Shown here piece by piece: positions 8,234-17,685 of a stretch of DNA of 64,000 nucleotides. Origin of the DNA: Chryseobacterium carnipullorum (GTDB taxonomy: Bacteria > Bacteroidota > Bacteroidia > Flavobacteriales > Weeksellaceae); the NCBI RefSeq assembly GCF_900142785.1, contig NZ_FRCD01000002.1, positions 293,736 through 357,735 on the forward strand, given 5' to 3'. Position 1 is the first letter of the stretch. The number at the start of each line of letters is the position of its first letter. Both the position numbers and the translations under genes were made by a program. The notes under the pieces are model-generated. The model had not been told where the DNA came from and did not search any database. It saw nothing but the letters and a program-made list of their open reading frames with translations.

Positions 8234-8689
8234 TCATGTTTTCATTCTCATCGTAACAATTAATGACTCAAAACCTGCTTTTTCATAGGCTTTTAAGGCA
8301 GATTCGTTTTGAGCGTAAACATCCAGCCTTATTTCGTGAATGTCTTTGGACTTTGCCCAGCCGATCAGTTCGTCTAGAATCAACTTGTTAACTCCCTTTC
8401 CTCTGTGCTCAGGCTTTACATACATAAAACCCAGATAAGCGTACGTTTCAAAATCAGAATAATTATTTTCCGTTTGTTTGATTTTTGCATACCCGGATGC
8501 GATGACTTCGTTATTATCTTCCGTCACCAGTACCAGTGAATCCTCAGATTGTATCAGATGAAGAAGATCGTAATAGTGAATCTCTCCATCTTTAAGGGTA
8601 CTGTTAAAGGGTCTTTCTGCAGTAACAATTCCCTGCTCAAATTCTAAAAGGATTTCTAAATCCTGTTCTGTAGCTACTCTTGTAATCAT
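8234..8689 (-). CDS. GNAT family N-acetyltransferase
   Basis: 151 residues, one GNAT fold. The acetyl-CoA-binding motif A is visible as YVKPEHRGKGVNKLILDELI (about 92-111), followed by the motif B part EIRLDVYAQNESALKAYEKAGFE. Substrate unknown. Its ATG overlaps the stop codon of the thioredoxin-like gene (TAATG at 8689), so the two are translationally coupled. Confidence 0.88.
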   Translation of the reverse strand: MITRVATEQDLEILLEFEQGIVTAERPFNSTLKDGEIHYYDLLHLIQSEDSLVLVTEDNNEVIASGYAKIKQTENNYSDFETYAYLGFMYVKPEHRGKGVNKLILDELIGWAKSKDIHEIRLDVYAQNESALKAYEKAGFESLIVTMRMKT

Positions 8690-9204
8690 TATTTCAAAAG
8701 ACGGTTTATCGTTTCCTGGATCTCCGGATCTTCCGGTGAAATCGCGTAATATTTTGCAATAGAAGACTTTTGATCCACCACCATATATCTTGGAATCCAG
8801 TTCAGATCAATGTAATTATTGAAATCATTTTTCCATCCTGAAGAAAACCAGTAGTTATCCTTGTCTTTCATATTGAATCTGTCCAGACTTTTGTCAAAAC
8901 CTTCTTTTGATCTTTCGAGTGACAGGAATACGAAATCTATATTGGGATTGTTTTTCTCAAGTTCTTCTGCTTTTGGAAGTGCTTTTAAACAATCTCTGCA
9001 CCATCCGGCCCAGAAATCAATCACTAAAACTTTTCCCTTATGCTGATCCAGAATTTGTTGAATGGTCACATTTTTACCTTGTTCATCTTCGAGCTTTTGT
9101 ACCAAAGCTTCTTTAGAAAAACTGGTTTTTAGAACTTTCGGTTGCTGCTGTGCATAGCTCACCCCGAAAACACTGATCATAAAAATTAAGGCTAACTTTT
9201 TCAT
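8689..9204 (-). CDS. Secreted TlpA/thioredoxin-like protein
   Basis: About 171 residues from the ATG at 9204, which places a signal peptide (MKKLALIFMISVFGVSYAQ) at the N-terminus; the ATG 30 nt upstream would bury it. The thioredoxin active site is WAGWCRDC (C69, C72), a CxxC motif with an RD pair, followed by a TlpA-type insert and a cis-Pro region (DLNWIPRYMVVD). Such proteins reduce disulfides in the periplasm, for example in cytochrome maturation or antioxidant defence. The partner is unknown. It is the first gene of a two-gene unit with a GNAT acetyltransferase. Confidence 0.88.
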   Translation of the reverse strand: MKKLALIFMISVFGVSYAQQQPKVLKTSFSKEALVQKLEDEQGKNVTIQQILDQHKGKVLVIDFWAGWCRDCLKALPKAEELEKNNPNIDFVFLSLERSKEGFDKSLDRFNMKDKDNYWFSSGWKNDFNNYIDLNWIPRYMVVDQKSSIAKYYAISPEDPEIQETINRLLK

Positions 9205-9295
9205 TTTTTCAATTTCATATACAAAGCTAAACAATGAAACGCAATTGGAGATTGATTTCTTATGAATTAGGAAAAATTGATGAGATCGAAAATTT

Positions 9296-10120
9296 CTATA
9301 AAGAATTATGATAATTTTTTACCAGACCTTTCACCACAGCAATCACATTCGGCATGGCTTTATTGGCAGCATTCAGAACTTCTTCGTGAGAAACAGCAAA
9401 GGCAATGTCAGGTCCTCCAAGATCAGTAATAACAGAGATGCAGAAAGAATCCATTCCCATATGTCTTGCAACAATGACCTCCGGAACAGTGCTCATTCCC
9501 ACCATATCACCACCGATGGCTTTGATCATTCCGTATTCTGCAGGCGTTTCAAAAGTGGGACCCTGTAAGGCCACATAAACACCCTGATGAATTTTAATAT
9601 TATTTTCCATCGCCGCTTTTTCAGCAATTTCGATCATTTTTTTGTTATACGGCTCGCTCATATCCACAAAACGGGGTCCGAATGAATCTATATTTTTACC
9701 ACGAAGCGGATGTTCAGGCATCATGTTGATATGATCTTTTAAAATAACGATATCTGCAACGTTATAGGCTGGATTTACACCGCCGCAAGCATTGGAAAGG
9801 ATGAGGTTCTTTATCCCTAAAAGATGGAAAACCCTGATGGGAAAAGTTACCGTTTCCATAGAATGACCTTCATAATAATGAAAACGTCCGCTCATCATCA
9901 GAACTTTTTTGCCTTCCAGAATTCCGTAGATCAGTTTTCCGCCATGTCCCACCACTGTGGTCTGGGGGAAATGAGGAATTTCAGGGTATTCTAAAATATG
10001 GATGGCTTCCACTTCATCCTGCAGTTTTCCCAGTCCGGACCCTAAAATGATCGCGAAGTCTGGTGTTTCCCTGATAATATTTTTAATGAAATCTGCGGTC
10101 TGCTTAATTTTTTCTAACAT
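9296..10120 (-). CDS. Purine nucleoside phosphorylase (trimeric type)
   Basis: 274 residues, standard for trimeric purine nucleoside phosphorylases. Motifs: phosphate-binding GSGLG (27-31), the GHGGKLIYG segment, LSNACGGVN, the loop YVALQGPTFETPAEYG and the purine-site region MVGMSTVPEVIVA, then TDLGGPD. It splits inosine/guanosine with phosphate in the salvage pathway. The start overlaps the 3' end of lpxK by 17 nt, so the two are probably cotranscribed. Confidence 0.95.
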   Translation of the reverse strand: MLEKIKQTADFIKNIIRETPDFAIILGSGLGKLQDEVEAIHILEYPEIPHFPQTTVVGHGGKLIYGILEGKKVLMMSGRFHYYEGHSMETVTFPIRVFHLLGIKNLILSNACGGVNPAYNVADIVILKDHINMMPEHPLRGKNIDSFGPRFVDMSEPYNKKMIEIAEKAAMENNIKIHQGVYVALQGPTFETPAEYGMIKAIGGDMVGMSTVPEVIVARHMGMDSFCISVITDLGGPDIAFAVSHEEVLNAANKAMPNVIAVVKGLVKNYHNSL

Positions 10121-11129
10121 AATCTAAGATGATTTGGTTGAATTCTTCCTTTTTATCAATGATGACATTGATAGGCCAGTAGTAAACAATTTCTCTAAGA
10201 TAATCAAAAGTTTTCAGACGTACATAATCTTTCTCCGTAGTCAGGATCAGTTTGTATTCCCCTAATTTTTTATATTCTGCCGTAATTTTTTTGATGTCAT
10301 CATCCGTAAAATTATGATGGTCTCTGAATTTTAAATGCTTCACCCGCTTTGAGAATTTTGCAAGGTGCTCAAGAAGAGGTTTTGGATTGGCAATTCCTGT
10401 GATAAGAAGGATATCATAATAATTCAGGTTATTGTCCGGAAGCATTTTGTCTTTTCCGTACACATTTTCGTCATATCCGATGGATGAAAAGAAGACCTTC
10501 TGATTGTATGACGGTTTTATTCTTGAAATATAATAGCGTTTGGTTTCTTCGGTAAGTTCATCAGGACATTTGCTGACCATAATGATATCTGCCCTTTTTG
10601 ACCCGTTTCTGGATTCTCTTAAATCTCCGGCCGGAAGAAGATGATCTTTAAAATAAGGGTCATTAAAATCAGTCATCAGAATGTTGAAACCAGCTTTGAT
10701 GGCTCTGTGTTGTAAAGCATCATCAAGAACAAGAACATCAAGATCCATATCAGCGATCACCTTTTTGGCTCCTGGAACCCTTTCTTCTGACACGGCAATG
10801 ACGAAGCGGTTTTTGAAGCGCTCAAAAAGCTGCATGGCTTCATCGCCCACTACTTTATAATTGCTGTCGTAATTCGTGACTTCGTAGCCTTTGCTCAACC
10901 TTCCGTATCCACGCGAAAGCACGCCTGTCCTGTAATGTTTGGACAGGTATTGGGCAAGATACATCACCATAGGCGATTTTCCGCTTCCGCCCACAGAAAG
11001 GTTTCCGACATTGATTATCGGAGTCTTGAACTTTGTCGTTTTAAAAACTCCCAGATCATACATTGTGTTTCGGATACCCGTTACCAAATGATAACCAAGG
11101 GAAAAAGGATAAAGGTACCATCTTTTCAT
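10104..11129 (-). CDS. lpxK: Tetraacyldisaccharide 4'-kinase (lipid A biosynthesis)
   Basis: 341 residues. The LpxK signature PIINVGNLSVGGSGKSPMVMYLA carries the P-loop (GGSGKS, about 47-52), with VLSRGYGR and DVLVLDDALQHRAIKAGFNILMTDF further on. The enzyme phosphorylates the lipid A disaccharide at the inner membrane; a hydrophobic N-terminus (RWYLYPFSLGYHLV) fits membrane association. It overlaps the nucleoside phosphorylase gene downstream and is divergent from truA. Confidence 0.95.
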   Translation of the reverse strand: MKRWYLYPFSLGYHLVTGIRNTMYDLGVFKTTKFKTPIINVGNLSVGGSGKSPMVMYLAQYLSKHYRTGVLSRGYGRLSKGYEVTNYDSNYKVVGDEAMQLFERFKNRFVIAVSEERVPGAKKVIADMDLDVLVLDDALQHRAIKAGFNILMTDFNDPYFKDHLLPAGDLRESRNGSKRADIIMVSKCPDELTEETKRYYISRIKPSYNQKVFFSSIGYDENVYGKDKMLPDNNLNYYDILLITGIANPKPLLEHLAKFSKRVKHLKFRDHHNFTDDDIKKITAEYKKLGEYKLILTTEKDYVRLKTFDYLREIVYYWPINVIIDKKEEFNQIILDYVRKN

Positions 11130-11200
11130 ACGTTTGCAAAAATAGGAATTTTCATAAGGATTTTAAGCAATATTCTGAAAGACTTTTCATTAAATTAAAG

Positions 11201-11208
11201 TATTTTTG
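11201..11208 (+). promoter_or_regulatory. -7 box of truA
   Basis: TATTTTTG fits TAnnTTTG. It overlaps the first possible in-frame start (TTG at 11206), which therefore cannot be used, and points to the TTG at 11227 as the start. Confidence 0.5.
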
Positions 11209-11226
11209 TGGAGTTATTTTAATACA

Positions 11227-11964
11227 TTGAGATACTTTATAGAATTTTCTTACAACGGGAAAAATTATTTCGGTTATCAGATACAGCCGGACGCTATTTC
11301 TGTACAGGAAGAGCTGGAAAAAGCACTTTCCACTATTTTAAGGGAAGAAATTAAAACTACGGGTGCCGGAAGAACGGATACCGGTGTTCATGCTAAAAAA
11401 ATATTTGCCCATTTTGATACGGAGAAAGAGTTGGATGTGATGAATCTTCCCTATAAACTGAACAGTTTTCTTCCGCCTGATATTGCCATAAAAAAAATGT
11501 TTCAGGTAAAAGATGATTTTCACGCCCGTTTCGATGCGACGTACAGAACGTATGAATATTATATTTCTCTGGCAAAAAATCCTTTTACCCAGGAATCTGC
11601 ATGGCAGCACTGGAAAAGACCGCTGGATATCAATAAAATGAATGAAGCCTGTAAAATTCTGTTTGAATATGAGGATTTTACGAGTTTTGCCAAATTAAAA
11701 ACGGACAACAAAACCAATATCTGCAAAATGTACAAAGCAGAATGGGAGCAGGATGGAACAGAACTTAAGTTTACGGTTTCCGCCAACCGTTTCCTCAGAA
11801 ATATGGTCCGTGCTATCGTAGGAACCATGGTAGAAATTGGAAGTGGCAAAATAAAGCCTGAAGATCTTCGTAAAATCATTGAAGATAAACATCGGAACGC
11901 TGCCGGAACCTCAGCTCCGGGTCACGGATTGTTTCTGGTGGACGTGGGATATGAATTTCCATAA
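11227..11964 (+). CDS. truA: tRNA pseudouridine(38-40) synthase
   Basis: 245 residues from a TTG start; no ATG fits the conserved N-terminus RYFIEFSYNGKNYFGYQ. The catalytic Asp is D51 in GAGRTDTGVHA. Downstream family blocks HARFDATYRTYEYYI and FLRNMVRAIVGTMVEIG are present. It isomerises uridines in the tRNA anticodon arm. It stands alone, divergent from lpxK. Confidence 0.94.
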   Translation: MRYFIEFSYNGKNYFGYQIQPDAISVQEELEKALSTILREEIKTTGAGRTDTGVHAKKIFAHFDTEKELDVMNLPYKLNSFLPPDIAIKKMFQVKDDFHARFDATYRTYEYYISLAKNPFTQESAWQHWKRPLDINKMNEACKILFEYEDFTSFAKLKTDNKTNICKMYKAEWEQDGTELKFTVSANRFLRNMVRAIVGTMVEIGSGKIKPEDLRKIIEDKHRNAAGTSAPGHGLFLVDVGYEFP

Positions 11965-12265
11965 GAACACGCTCTCATCTTCATATCAGCACGATAAATA
12001 ATTGAATATTGGCTTGTTTAATGGTTTTTTAAAGACAAAACAGGCAGAGGCGTAATTGTATAAGACAAGAAATTCAAAGGATTTTCCCTGTCACTTTCTG
12101 TTTGTTTGCATTATGAAAAAAAATGTTATTTTAGCAGGTAACGACTATTTCCATGTAAAACTTATTTGATTCTCTTTTGTAATGCAGGTGTTTATTGGAA
12201 ATAGATGAAGTACTGAATAATGAAATCAGGACAGACCTGAATTTTTAATCTATAAAACACGAATT
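11965..12265. other. Gene-free spacer after truA
   Basis: About 300 bases. The only reading frame noticed is an 18-codon one starting near 12113, too short to support. No clear terminator or repeat was seen. Confidence 0.5.
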
Positions 12266-12607
12266 ATGTTATCAATTTTTATTCTTATCGGGGCCTACCG
12301 GTATTACGCACAGCTTGCTGAAAGGTTTGGCAAAACAAAATGGCACTATGGACTTTTAGCGATTGGAGTATACCTGGGAACTCAGCTGTTCTTTGGTTTC
12401 TCTTACGGAATTTATAAAGGTGTCACAGATCCCGATTCCCTTGACGGAGTAGACTACACAGGATTTTCTTTAATCAATATGATCAGCTGGGTCATTTCCA
12501 TTGCAGCGGTATATGGAGTGTATAAGCTTCTTGAAAGAAAATTTTTAAAGGAAAATATCAGTAAACCTTCTCTGGAAATTGAAAAAATTGGAGATCAGGA
12601 TCTGTAA
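12266..12607 (+). CDS. Small membrane protein of unknown function
   Basis: 113 residues with three likely membrane segments: MLSIFILIGAYRYYAQL (1-17), YGLLAIGVYLGTQLFFGFSYGIY (about 28-50) and INMISWVISIAAVYGVYKLL (about 71-90). A charged cytoplasmic tail follows (ERKFLKENIS to the end). I do not recognise the family. It lies 224 bp before the ABC exporter gene, which has its own promoter, so no partner is implied. Confidence 0.75.
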   Translation: MLSIFILIGAYRYYAQLAERFGKTKWHYGLLAIGVYLGTQLFFGFSYGIYKGVTDPDSLDGVDYTGFSLINMISWVISIAAVYGVYKLLERKFLKENISKPSLEIEKIGDQDL

Positions 12608-12789
12608 AATTAGGTAGGTTAGGTTTCGAAAGTCACCTTTATGCTGGCTTCGGTTGCCTTCGCCACGATCATTGTAACTTACCTGTTAACACAAATCCAC
12701 CAAAATATATTCATATTGTAAATGACACTTATCTGAAATTTTCTATGACGATTTGATCAACTTGTAAAGGCTGTCAAATTATAAAGTCT

Positions 12790-12797
12790 TATTTTTG
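12790..12797 (+). promoter_or_regulatory. -7 box of the ABC exporter gene
   Basis: TATTTTTG fits TAnnTTTG and lies 34 nt before the ATG at 12832. No convincing -33 element at the right distance was seen. Confidence 0.45.
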
Positions 12798-12831
12798 CAT
12801 AGAATTTTAAATTCTTTCTTCAACTCGTACA

Positions 12832-14589
12832 ATGAAAAAACAAGATACCTGGGGGATTGTTAAGAGGCTATTCTTTATTGGAATGAAATTCCGTTCATGG
12901 TTCATCCTAACTTTAATAATTTCCGTCATACTGTCCGTGGTTTCTACCTATCGACCTTATCTTACCATGCAGGTGGTAGACAATGATATTACCAAGCTGA
13001 AGGATAAAGCGTTGATGATGCAGCATATCTACATTCTGGTAGGTTTGGTTTTTGCAGAAACTATTTTAAACTTTTTCTTAGTTTACTTTTCAAATTATAT
13101 TTCGCAGAATGTTATCCGTGATATTCGCGAGAGACTGTATGCCAAATTGATTTATTTCAGGACATCATTTTTTGATAAAACTCCCATCGGCCAGTTGGTT
13201 ACCCGTGCCGTGGGTGATGTGGAGACGATTTCTACAGTGTATACTGATGGTTTTCTGATGGTTTTCGGAGATATTCTGAGAATTGTATTCGTTTTGGTGA
13301 TGATGTTCAGCACCAATGTTCATCTGAGTTATATTACTTTGGCGATCCTTCCCTTAATGGTGATGATTACCAGGTTTTTTCAGAAGAGACTTAAAAAAGC
13401 TTTCGGAGATGAAAGAACGTGGACGGCCAATCAAAACTCTTTCGTTCAGGAAAGACTGGCAGGGATGTCCATTATTCAGGTGTTCAACAGACAGGATGCT
13501 GAGTTCAAAAAATTTGATGATATTAATATTACTCTGAAAAGCGCTTTACTGAGAACGGTTTTTATCTTCTCTTTGTTCTTTCCGGTTGTAGAATTGATAT
13601 CCTCATTATTCATTGGATTTATCCTGTTTTATGGAGGATACATTACGATCAGTGCTGGTGTTGTTATCGCATTTATTCAATATATTTCAATGCTGATCCG
13701 TCCGTTAAGACAGATTGCAGACCGCTTCAATAATATCCAGAGAGGTCTTGTAGGGGCTGAAAGAGTATTGGGTGTGATGGATGAAGATTATGCCATGCCG
13801 AATACAGGAATCGTGAAAAAAGATCATTTCGATGGTAAAATTGAATTTGAAAATGTTCGTTTTGCTTATGATGATAAACAGGAAGTGCTGAAGGGAATCG
13901 ATTTTAAAGTAAATCCAGGAGAAACAGTTGCTATTGTGGGGGCTACAGGTGCTGGTAAATCTACGATCATCAGTCTTATCACAAGACTTTATGATATTAA
14001 TTCCGGAAGAATCGTGATTGATGATGTTGAGGTAAAAGATTATGAACTCTATAACCTGAGAAGTCATATCGGTGTGGTGCTGCAGGATGTATTCCTTTTC
14101 CACGGAAGTATCTTTGAAAACCTTGCCTTTGGTGATGAAAGCGTTACCTTGGAAAAAATAAAAGCTGGAGCCAAAGAAATTGAAGTTGACCAGTTTATCG
14201 AACAGCTTCCCGGTGGTTATGATTTTGTGGTCAGCGAAAGAGGTTCCTCTATTTCTTTAGGGCAAAGACAGTTGTTATCTTTCCTTAGAGCCTATTTATC
14301 AGATCCTAAAATTCTGATTCTGGATGAAGCCACTTCTTCTATTGATCATGAAAGTGAAAAACTGATTCAGAGAGCCACGGAAAAGATTACTAAAAACAGA
14401 ACCTCAATTATCATTGCCCACAGGCTTTCCACCATTGAGAAAGCAGATAAAATAATTGTGATGGAACATGGAAAAATAGTAGAGGAAGGAAAACACTTGG
14501 AGCTACTTGATCAGAACGGATACTACTCAACCCTTTACAAAGCTCAGCTCAGACATGAGGTAGAACTTGAAGAAGAGAAGCAATCATAG
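12832..14589 (+). CDS. ABC exporter, fused membrane and ATPase domains (MsbA/multidrug type)
   Basis: 585 residues. Six membrane helices fill about 20-300 (exporter fold), then a nucleotide-binding domain with Walker A GATGAGKST (about 370-378), Walker B ILILDEATSSID (D498, E499) and the H-loop IIAHRLST. The signature motif reads ISLGQRQ (about 473-479) instead of LSGGQRQ, a form found in some half-transporters. The catalytic Glu after Walker B is kept, so ATP hydrolysis should be intact. Lipid or drug export is likely, but the substrate cannot be told. Confidence 0.92.
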   Translation: MKKQDTWGIVKRLFFIGMKFRSWFILTLIISVILSVVSTYRPYLTMQVVDNDITKLKDKALMMQHIYILVGLVFAETILNFFLVYFSNYISQNVIRDIRERLYAKLIYFRTSFFDKTPIGQLVTRAVGDVETISTVYTDGFLMVFGDILRIVFVLVMMFSTNVHLSYITLAILPLMVMITRFFQKRLKKAFGDERTWTANQNSFVQERLAGMSIIQVFNRQDAEFKKFDDINITLKSALLRTVFIFSLFFPVVELISSLFIGFILFYGGYITISAGVVIAFIQYISMLIRPLRQIADRFNNIQRGLVGAERVLGVMDEDYAMPNTGIVKKDHFDGKIEFENVRFAYDDKQEVLKGIDFKVNPGETVAIVGATGAGKSTIISLITRLYDINSGRIVIDDVEVKDYELYNLRSHIGVVLQDVFLFHGSIFENLAFGDESVTLEKIKAGAKEIEVDQFIEQLPGGYDFVVSERGSSISLGQRQLLSFLRAYLSDPKILILDEATSSIDHESEKLIQRATEKITKNRTSIIIAHRLSTIEKADKIIVMEHGKIVEEGKHLELLDQNGYYSTLYKAQLRHEVELEEEKQS

Positions 14590-14611
14590 TCCATTGACTG
14601 GTATAAAAGTA

Positions 14612-14637
14612 AAAAGAGAGCCCTGGAGCTCTCTTTT
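14612..14637. terminator. Bidirectional terminator between ABC exporter and M43 protease
   Basis: AAAAGAGAGC (14612-14621) pairs with GCTCTCTTTT (14628-14637) around a 6-nt loop, between two convergent genes. Confidence 0.85.
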
Positions 14638-14655
14638 CTATTTGGAATGAATTTC

Positions 14656-16440
14656 TTAGAATTTTAATTTTTTGGTGAGTACTTTTCCGTTTTCCAGAAC
14701 CGCAGTTACGGTTAAGATCGTATTCTTTTCGTTGACAGGGAATCTGAATTCGGATGATTTTATATCTGTTCTGGTGGTAAGGAGTCTTCCCGAAGCATCA
14801 TAGATATGTAATGATGAAATTTTCAGATCACTTTTGATCAGCACAGCATTCGCATCTTTTGTAATGTCGGCAGTGCTTGTCTTGACAGTATTTCCTACAG
14901 AGAGTACAGTCTGACGTTCGATGATTACGGAATAATCTTCAACCTGTCCGTATTTTGGAGTAGAGCAAGCGGTAACGGCTGTTCCGTTAAATTCTCCGAT
15001 TACTCTCATTCTTAAAGGAGTATTAGCAACAGCATTTGCTGGTGGAGTTACCGATATGCTCGCTACAGAACCGTTGCTGATCCCGCTTTGATTAAGGACT
15101 AGTTCCGAGGTCTCATTGAATTGTCCGTCATTATTATAATCGATATATGCCTTTATAATATGGGGATTGCTTGTTCCCGGTGCAACCGTAAGCGTTGTTG
15201 CGGTATTGGCTGGAATGGTCGTTTTTGAAACCCCGGCACAATAGTTTCCGGTAAAGTTTTCGTAGAAATTATTAGAAGCCTGCTTGTAGTTGGCAGAATA
15301 ATTATTGATGTTGGCAAATTTCACAGAAGTAACACCAATGTTGAAGTTTCCTGGATTCGTCATGGAAGTAGGAGTACAAGCTGCGGTTAAAACAGAACTG
15401 TTGTTAGGAGTCGTGGTAGATGCAACCGGAGAGTTGATCAAAGACTGTCTGTACTGCAATAGCTGCGCGGTGGCTCTGTCTGCCTGTCCCGTTGTAAATA
15501 AGTTTCTGAAACAGTAGGTATAGGCCATGACGTTTTTCTCACCTCCTGCATAGATTTGGGTCGTACAAGGATTGATCTGTCCCGTTTGGCAGCTGCTTGG
15601 AACAGACGAGTGGTAAAGACTTTTCATAGGTTCCGTATCACACACCAGATCTCCCTGCAGCGTACAGTCTGTATTCGTAGGGCAGGCTCCTGTAGATTCA
15701 TTGTACCCTTCATGAGTGTGACGCAGGCCCAGAGCGTGTCCGAATTCATGGGCTAAAGTCTGTGCATTCACGGAAGATGCGTTAGTAGACATGAAAGAAT
15801 AGTCATTACTGCCGCCCGGATAATAAGCAAATCCGTTTAATCCTCCTGAGTTAGAGGTTAGTTTTTTAACGACATAGATATTGTAATACTTGCTCGTATC
15901 CCACATCCCCAAAGCGGTAATTTCGGAAGCGGTTACAGCATTGGTTGTATTGTCATTATTGACTCCGCCGCTTACATATTTAGGTAAATTAGATGCATTA
16001 ATTCTATTGATTCCGTTGGTTGTATTACAATTTGGGTCTACTTTGGCAAAAACAAATTTTACAGGCAGTACCGCGCTGGTTCCGGACATTCCGCTGGAAA
16101 CACTTCCGGAAAATACCCCATTGGTATAATTTACCCATGCGATAATATCCGCATCAGATTTGTTATTCACAGTTCCGATGGCACTTCCGTCGCCTACTAC
16201 ATGAACAACGACAGGGATTTCATAGACCAGCTTTTTATTGATCGTTTTGGAAAACTTCCCGCTTTTGATCAGTTTGGATAATTCCAGATTAAAGGCATCA
16301 TCCTGAGCTTTCTGTTCGGGATATCTTTCATAATGTTTCCGCATTAATTCATCAGTTCCGCATTCCTGGAATTCCTGCTTTTGGGAGTACAAGTTGGAAC
16401 ATAAGGTTCCTGAGATAATTAAAAGTAGTAGTTTTTTCAT
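14656..16440 (-). CDS. Secreted M43-type zinc metalloprotease with GEVED domain and T9SS sorting tail
   Basis: About 594 residues from the ATG at 16440, which starts the signal peptide MKKLLLLIISGTLCSNLYSQ; an ATG 15 nt upstream is possible but less apt. The catalytic motif HEFGHALGLRH (H231, E232, H235, H241) and Cys-rich surroundings fit the M43 (pappalysin/cytophagalysin) family. A GEVED-type domain follows (KAYIDYNNDGQFNETSELV to YGQVEDYSVII). The last 75 residues (LHIYDASGRLL, VLENGKVLTKKLKF) match type A sorting signals of the type IX secretion system. It is thus exported and probably surface-attached or released to digest protein. Confidence 0.92.
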   Translation of the reverse strand: MKKLLLLIISGTLCSNLYSQKQEFQECGTDELMRKHYERYPEQKAQDDAFNLELSKLIKSGKFSKTINKKLVYEIPVVVHVVGDGSAIGTVNNKSDADIIAWVNYTNGVFSGSVSSGMSGTSAVLPVKFVFAKVDPNCNTTNGINRINASNLPKYVSGGVNNDNTTNAVTASEITALGMWDTSKYYNIYVVKKLTSNSGGLNGFAYYPGGSNDYSFMSTNASSVNAQTLAHEFGHALGLRHTHEGYNESTGACPTNTDCTLQGDLVCDTEPMKSLYHSSVPSSCQTGQINPCTTQIYAGGEKNVMAYTYCFRNLFTTGQADRATAQLLQYRQSLINSPVASTTTPNNSSVLTAACTPTSMTNPGNFNIGVTSVKFANINNYSANYKQASNNFYENFTGNYCAGVSKTTIPANTATTLTVAPGTSNPHIIKAYIDYNNDGQFNETSELVLNQSGISNGSVASISVTPPANAVANTPLRMRVIGEFNGTAVTACSTPKYGQVEDYSVIIERQTVLSVGNTVKTSTADITKDANAVLIKSDLKISSLHIYDASGRLLTTRTDIKSSEFRFPVNEKNTILTVTAVLENGKVLTKKLKF

Positions 16441-16634
16441 AATTCTTATAGTCATGATTTCGTTAAATAAAAATAATAAAAAATTATATAAATGCGGAAA
16501 TCGCGAAAAAATTCATTAAATATTCTGATTATAAGTAAAATTTTTTATATTTATGATGAAAATATTGTTTTATTACATGGTTATGTGAAAAGTGTGAATT
16601 TTTTATTTGCCATTTTTGAAAGCACTAATCAATA

Positions 16635-17225
16635 TTATTGTTTTAACTGATTATTAATTTCTTCAAACTTATCAATAAGTCCGTTCAGTTTAGCCTGCTG
16701 TTTTTTTATCGTCTTAGGTCTCAAATAAAACCAATTGAAAGCAATCCATAAAAAAGTAACAGCATAAACGGTTATTCCGTAAAAGACAGTCATTCTCGAA
16801 GTGTACTCATACATATACAGACAGATCCCCATGAACAACATTATAAAATAGATGTTCATCATGGTGGTCTGTATAAATTTCTGTTTGCTTTTCAGAGAGT
16901 ACAAGCTGTTCAGATATTCCGTATTGGTTTGGGTATTGTCCAGTTTATAGAAATTCGTAAACAATTGATTATAGGCAGACAGAAAAATGACCATAGCCAG
17001 AATAATTAAAATAATCCCTATTTTGCTTGTCATCAGTTGAGGTTGGTAATGGTACCAGATCAAGCCTATCCCTACACTCGTTACGATTAAAAGAATGTTG
17101 GTAACGGCAAGTTTTCGGATATTCTCGTTTTTAAATTTTTTCAGTCTGCCAAGCAGTTCTTCTATGCTGGGTTTCTCAGTGGTCTGTTGTTTCCACAGAT
17201 TTTTAAAGTCAATATTAGTAGCCAT
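16635..17225 (-). CDS. Four-helix membrane protein, probable anti-sigma factor
   Basis: 196 residues with about 35 charged N-terminal residues, then four hydrophobic segments (about 39-58, 68-86, 116-135, 146-165) and a short charged tail. I do not recognise a named family. It overlaps the 3' end of the ECF sigma gene by 11 nt, so the two are translationally coupled. That pairing, with a cytoplasmic N-terminus ahead of membrane helices, is the usual design of a membrane anti-sigma factor. The role is inferred from context. Confidence 0.7.
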   Translation of the reverse strand: MATNIDFKNLWKQQTTEKPSIEELLGRLKKFKNENIRKLAVTNILLIVTSVGIGLIWYHYQPQLMTSKIGIILIILAMVIFLSAYNQLFTNFYKLDNTQTNTEYLNSLYSLKSKQKFIQTTMMNIYFIMLFMGICLYMYEYTSRMTVFYGITVYAVTFLWIAFNWFYLRPKTIKKQQAKLNGLIDKFEEINNQLKQ

Positions 17226-17685
17226 TTTCTTTGAATCTTTTTGTTAATTTTTCTTTTATCCTGTGAATTCTTACCCGGATATTGGATTCAGAGAGTCCAA
17301 CGATGCCGGCAATTTCTGCCTGCTTTACTTCCTCGAGTTCCAGAGAAATAATAATACGATCTGTTTCCGGCAGCTCTGAAATAAACTGATAAAGACGCTG
17401 TATCTGGGGTTCAACGGATTCCTGTTTTTTTTCCTCAAGATGAATGGGAAGATCAGCTTTCGCAAATCTTTTCTCCCTTTCGATCTGTTTTAAACACGTA
17501 TTCGATGCAATTCTAAAGATCCATGTCCCGATACTGGACTCATTCCTGAATTTTGGAAGCTGTTGCCAAACAATAATGAAGGTTTCCTGTGCAAGATCCT
17601 GTGCCAGTTCAGAATCATTGACATACCCCATGCATAAACGGAATATCTTCTGCCAGTATAATTCATATATCTCTTCAAATACCAT
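17215..17685 (-). CDS. ECF-type RNA polymerase sigma factor
   Basis: 156 residues. Region 2 is visible (YELYWQKIFRLCMGYVNDSELAQDLAQETFIIVWQQL), then a RNESSIGTWIFRIASNTCL segment, and region 4 helix-turn-helix (LEEVKQAEIAGIVGLSESNIRVRIHRIKEKL). This is the normal ECF size and order. Its ATG overlaps the stop codon of the upstream hydrolase (TAATG at 17685), and the likely anti-sigma gene overlaps its end, so all three form one operon. Confidence 0.92.
   Translation of the reverse strand: MVFEEIYELYWQKIFRLCMGYVNDSELAQDLAQETFIIVWQQLPKFRNESSIGTWIFRIASNTCLKQIEREKRFAKADLPIHLEEKKQESVEPQIQRLYQFISELPETDRIIISLELEEVKQAEIAGIVGLSESNIRVRIHRIKEKLTKRFKENGY

Noticed and set aside
12113..12169. 18-codon frame upstream of the small membrane protein gene
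   Set aside because: Too short, no neighbour or motif to support it.
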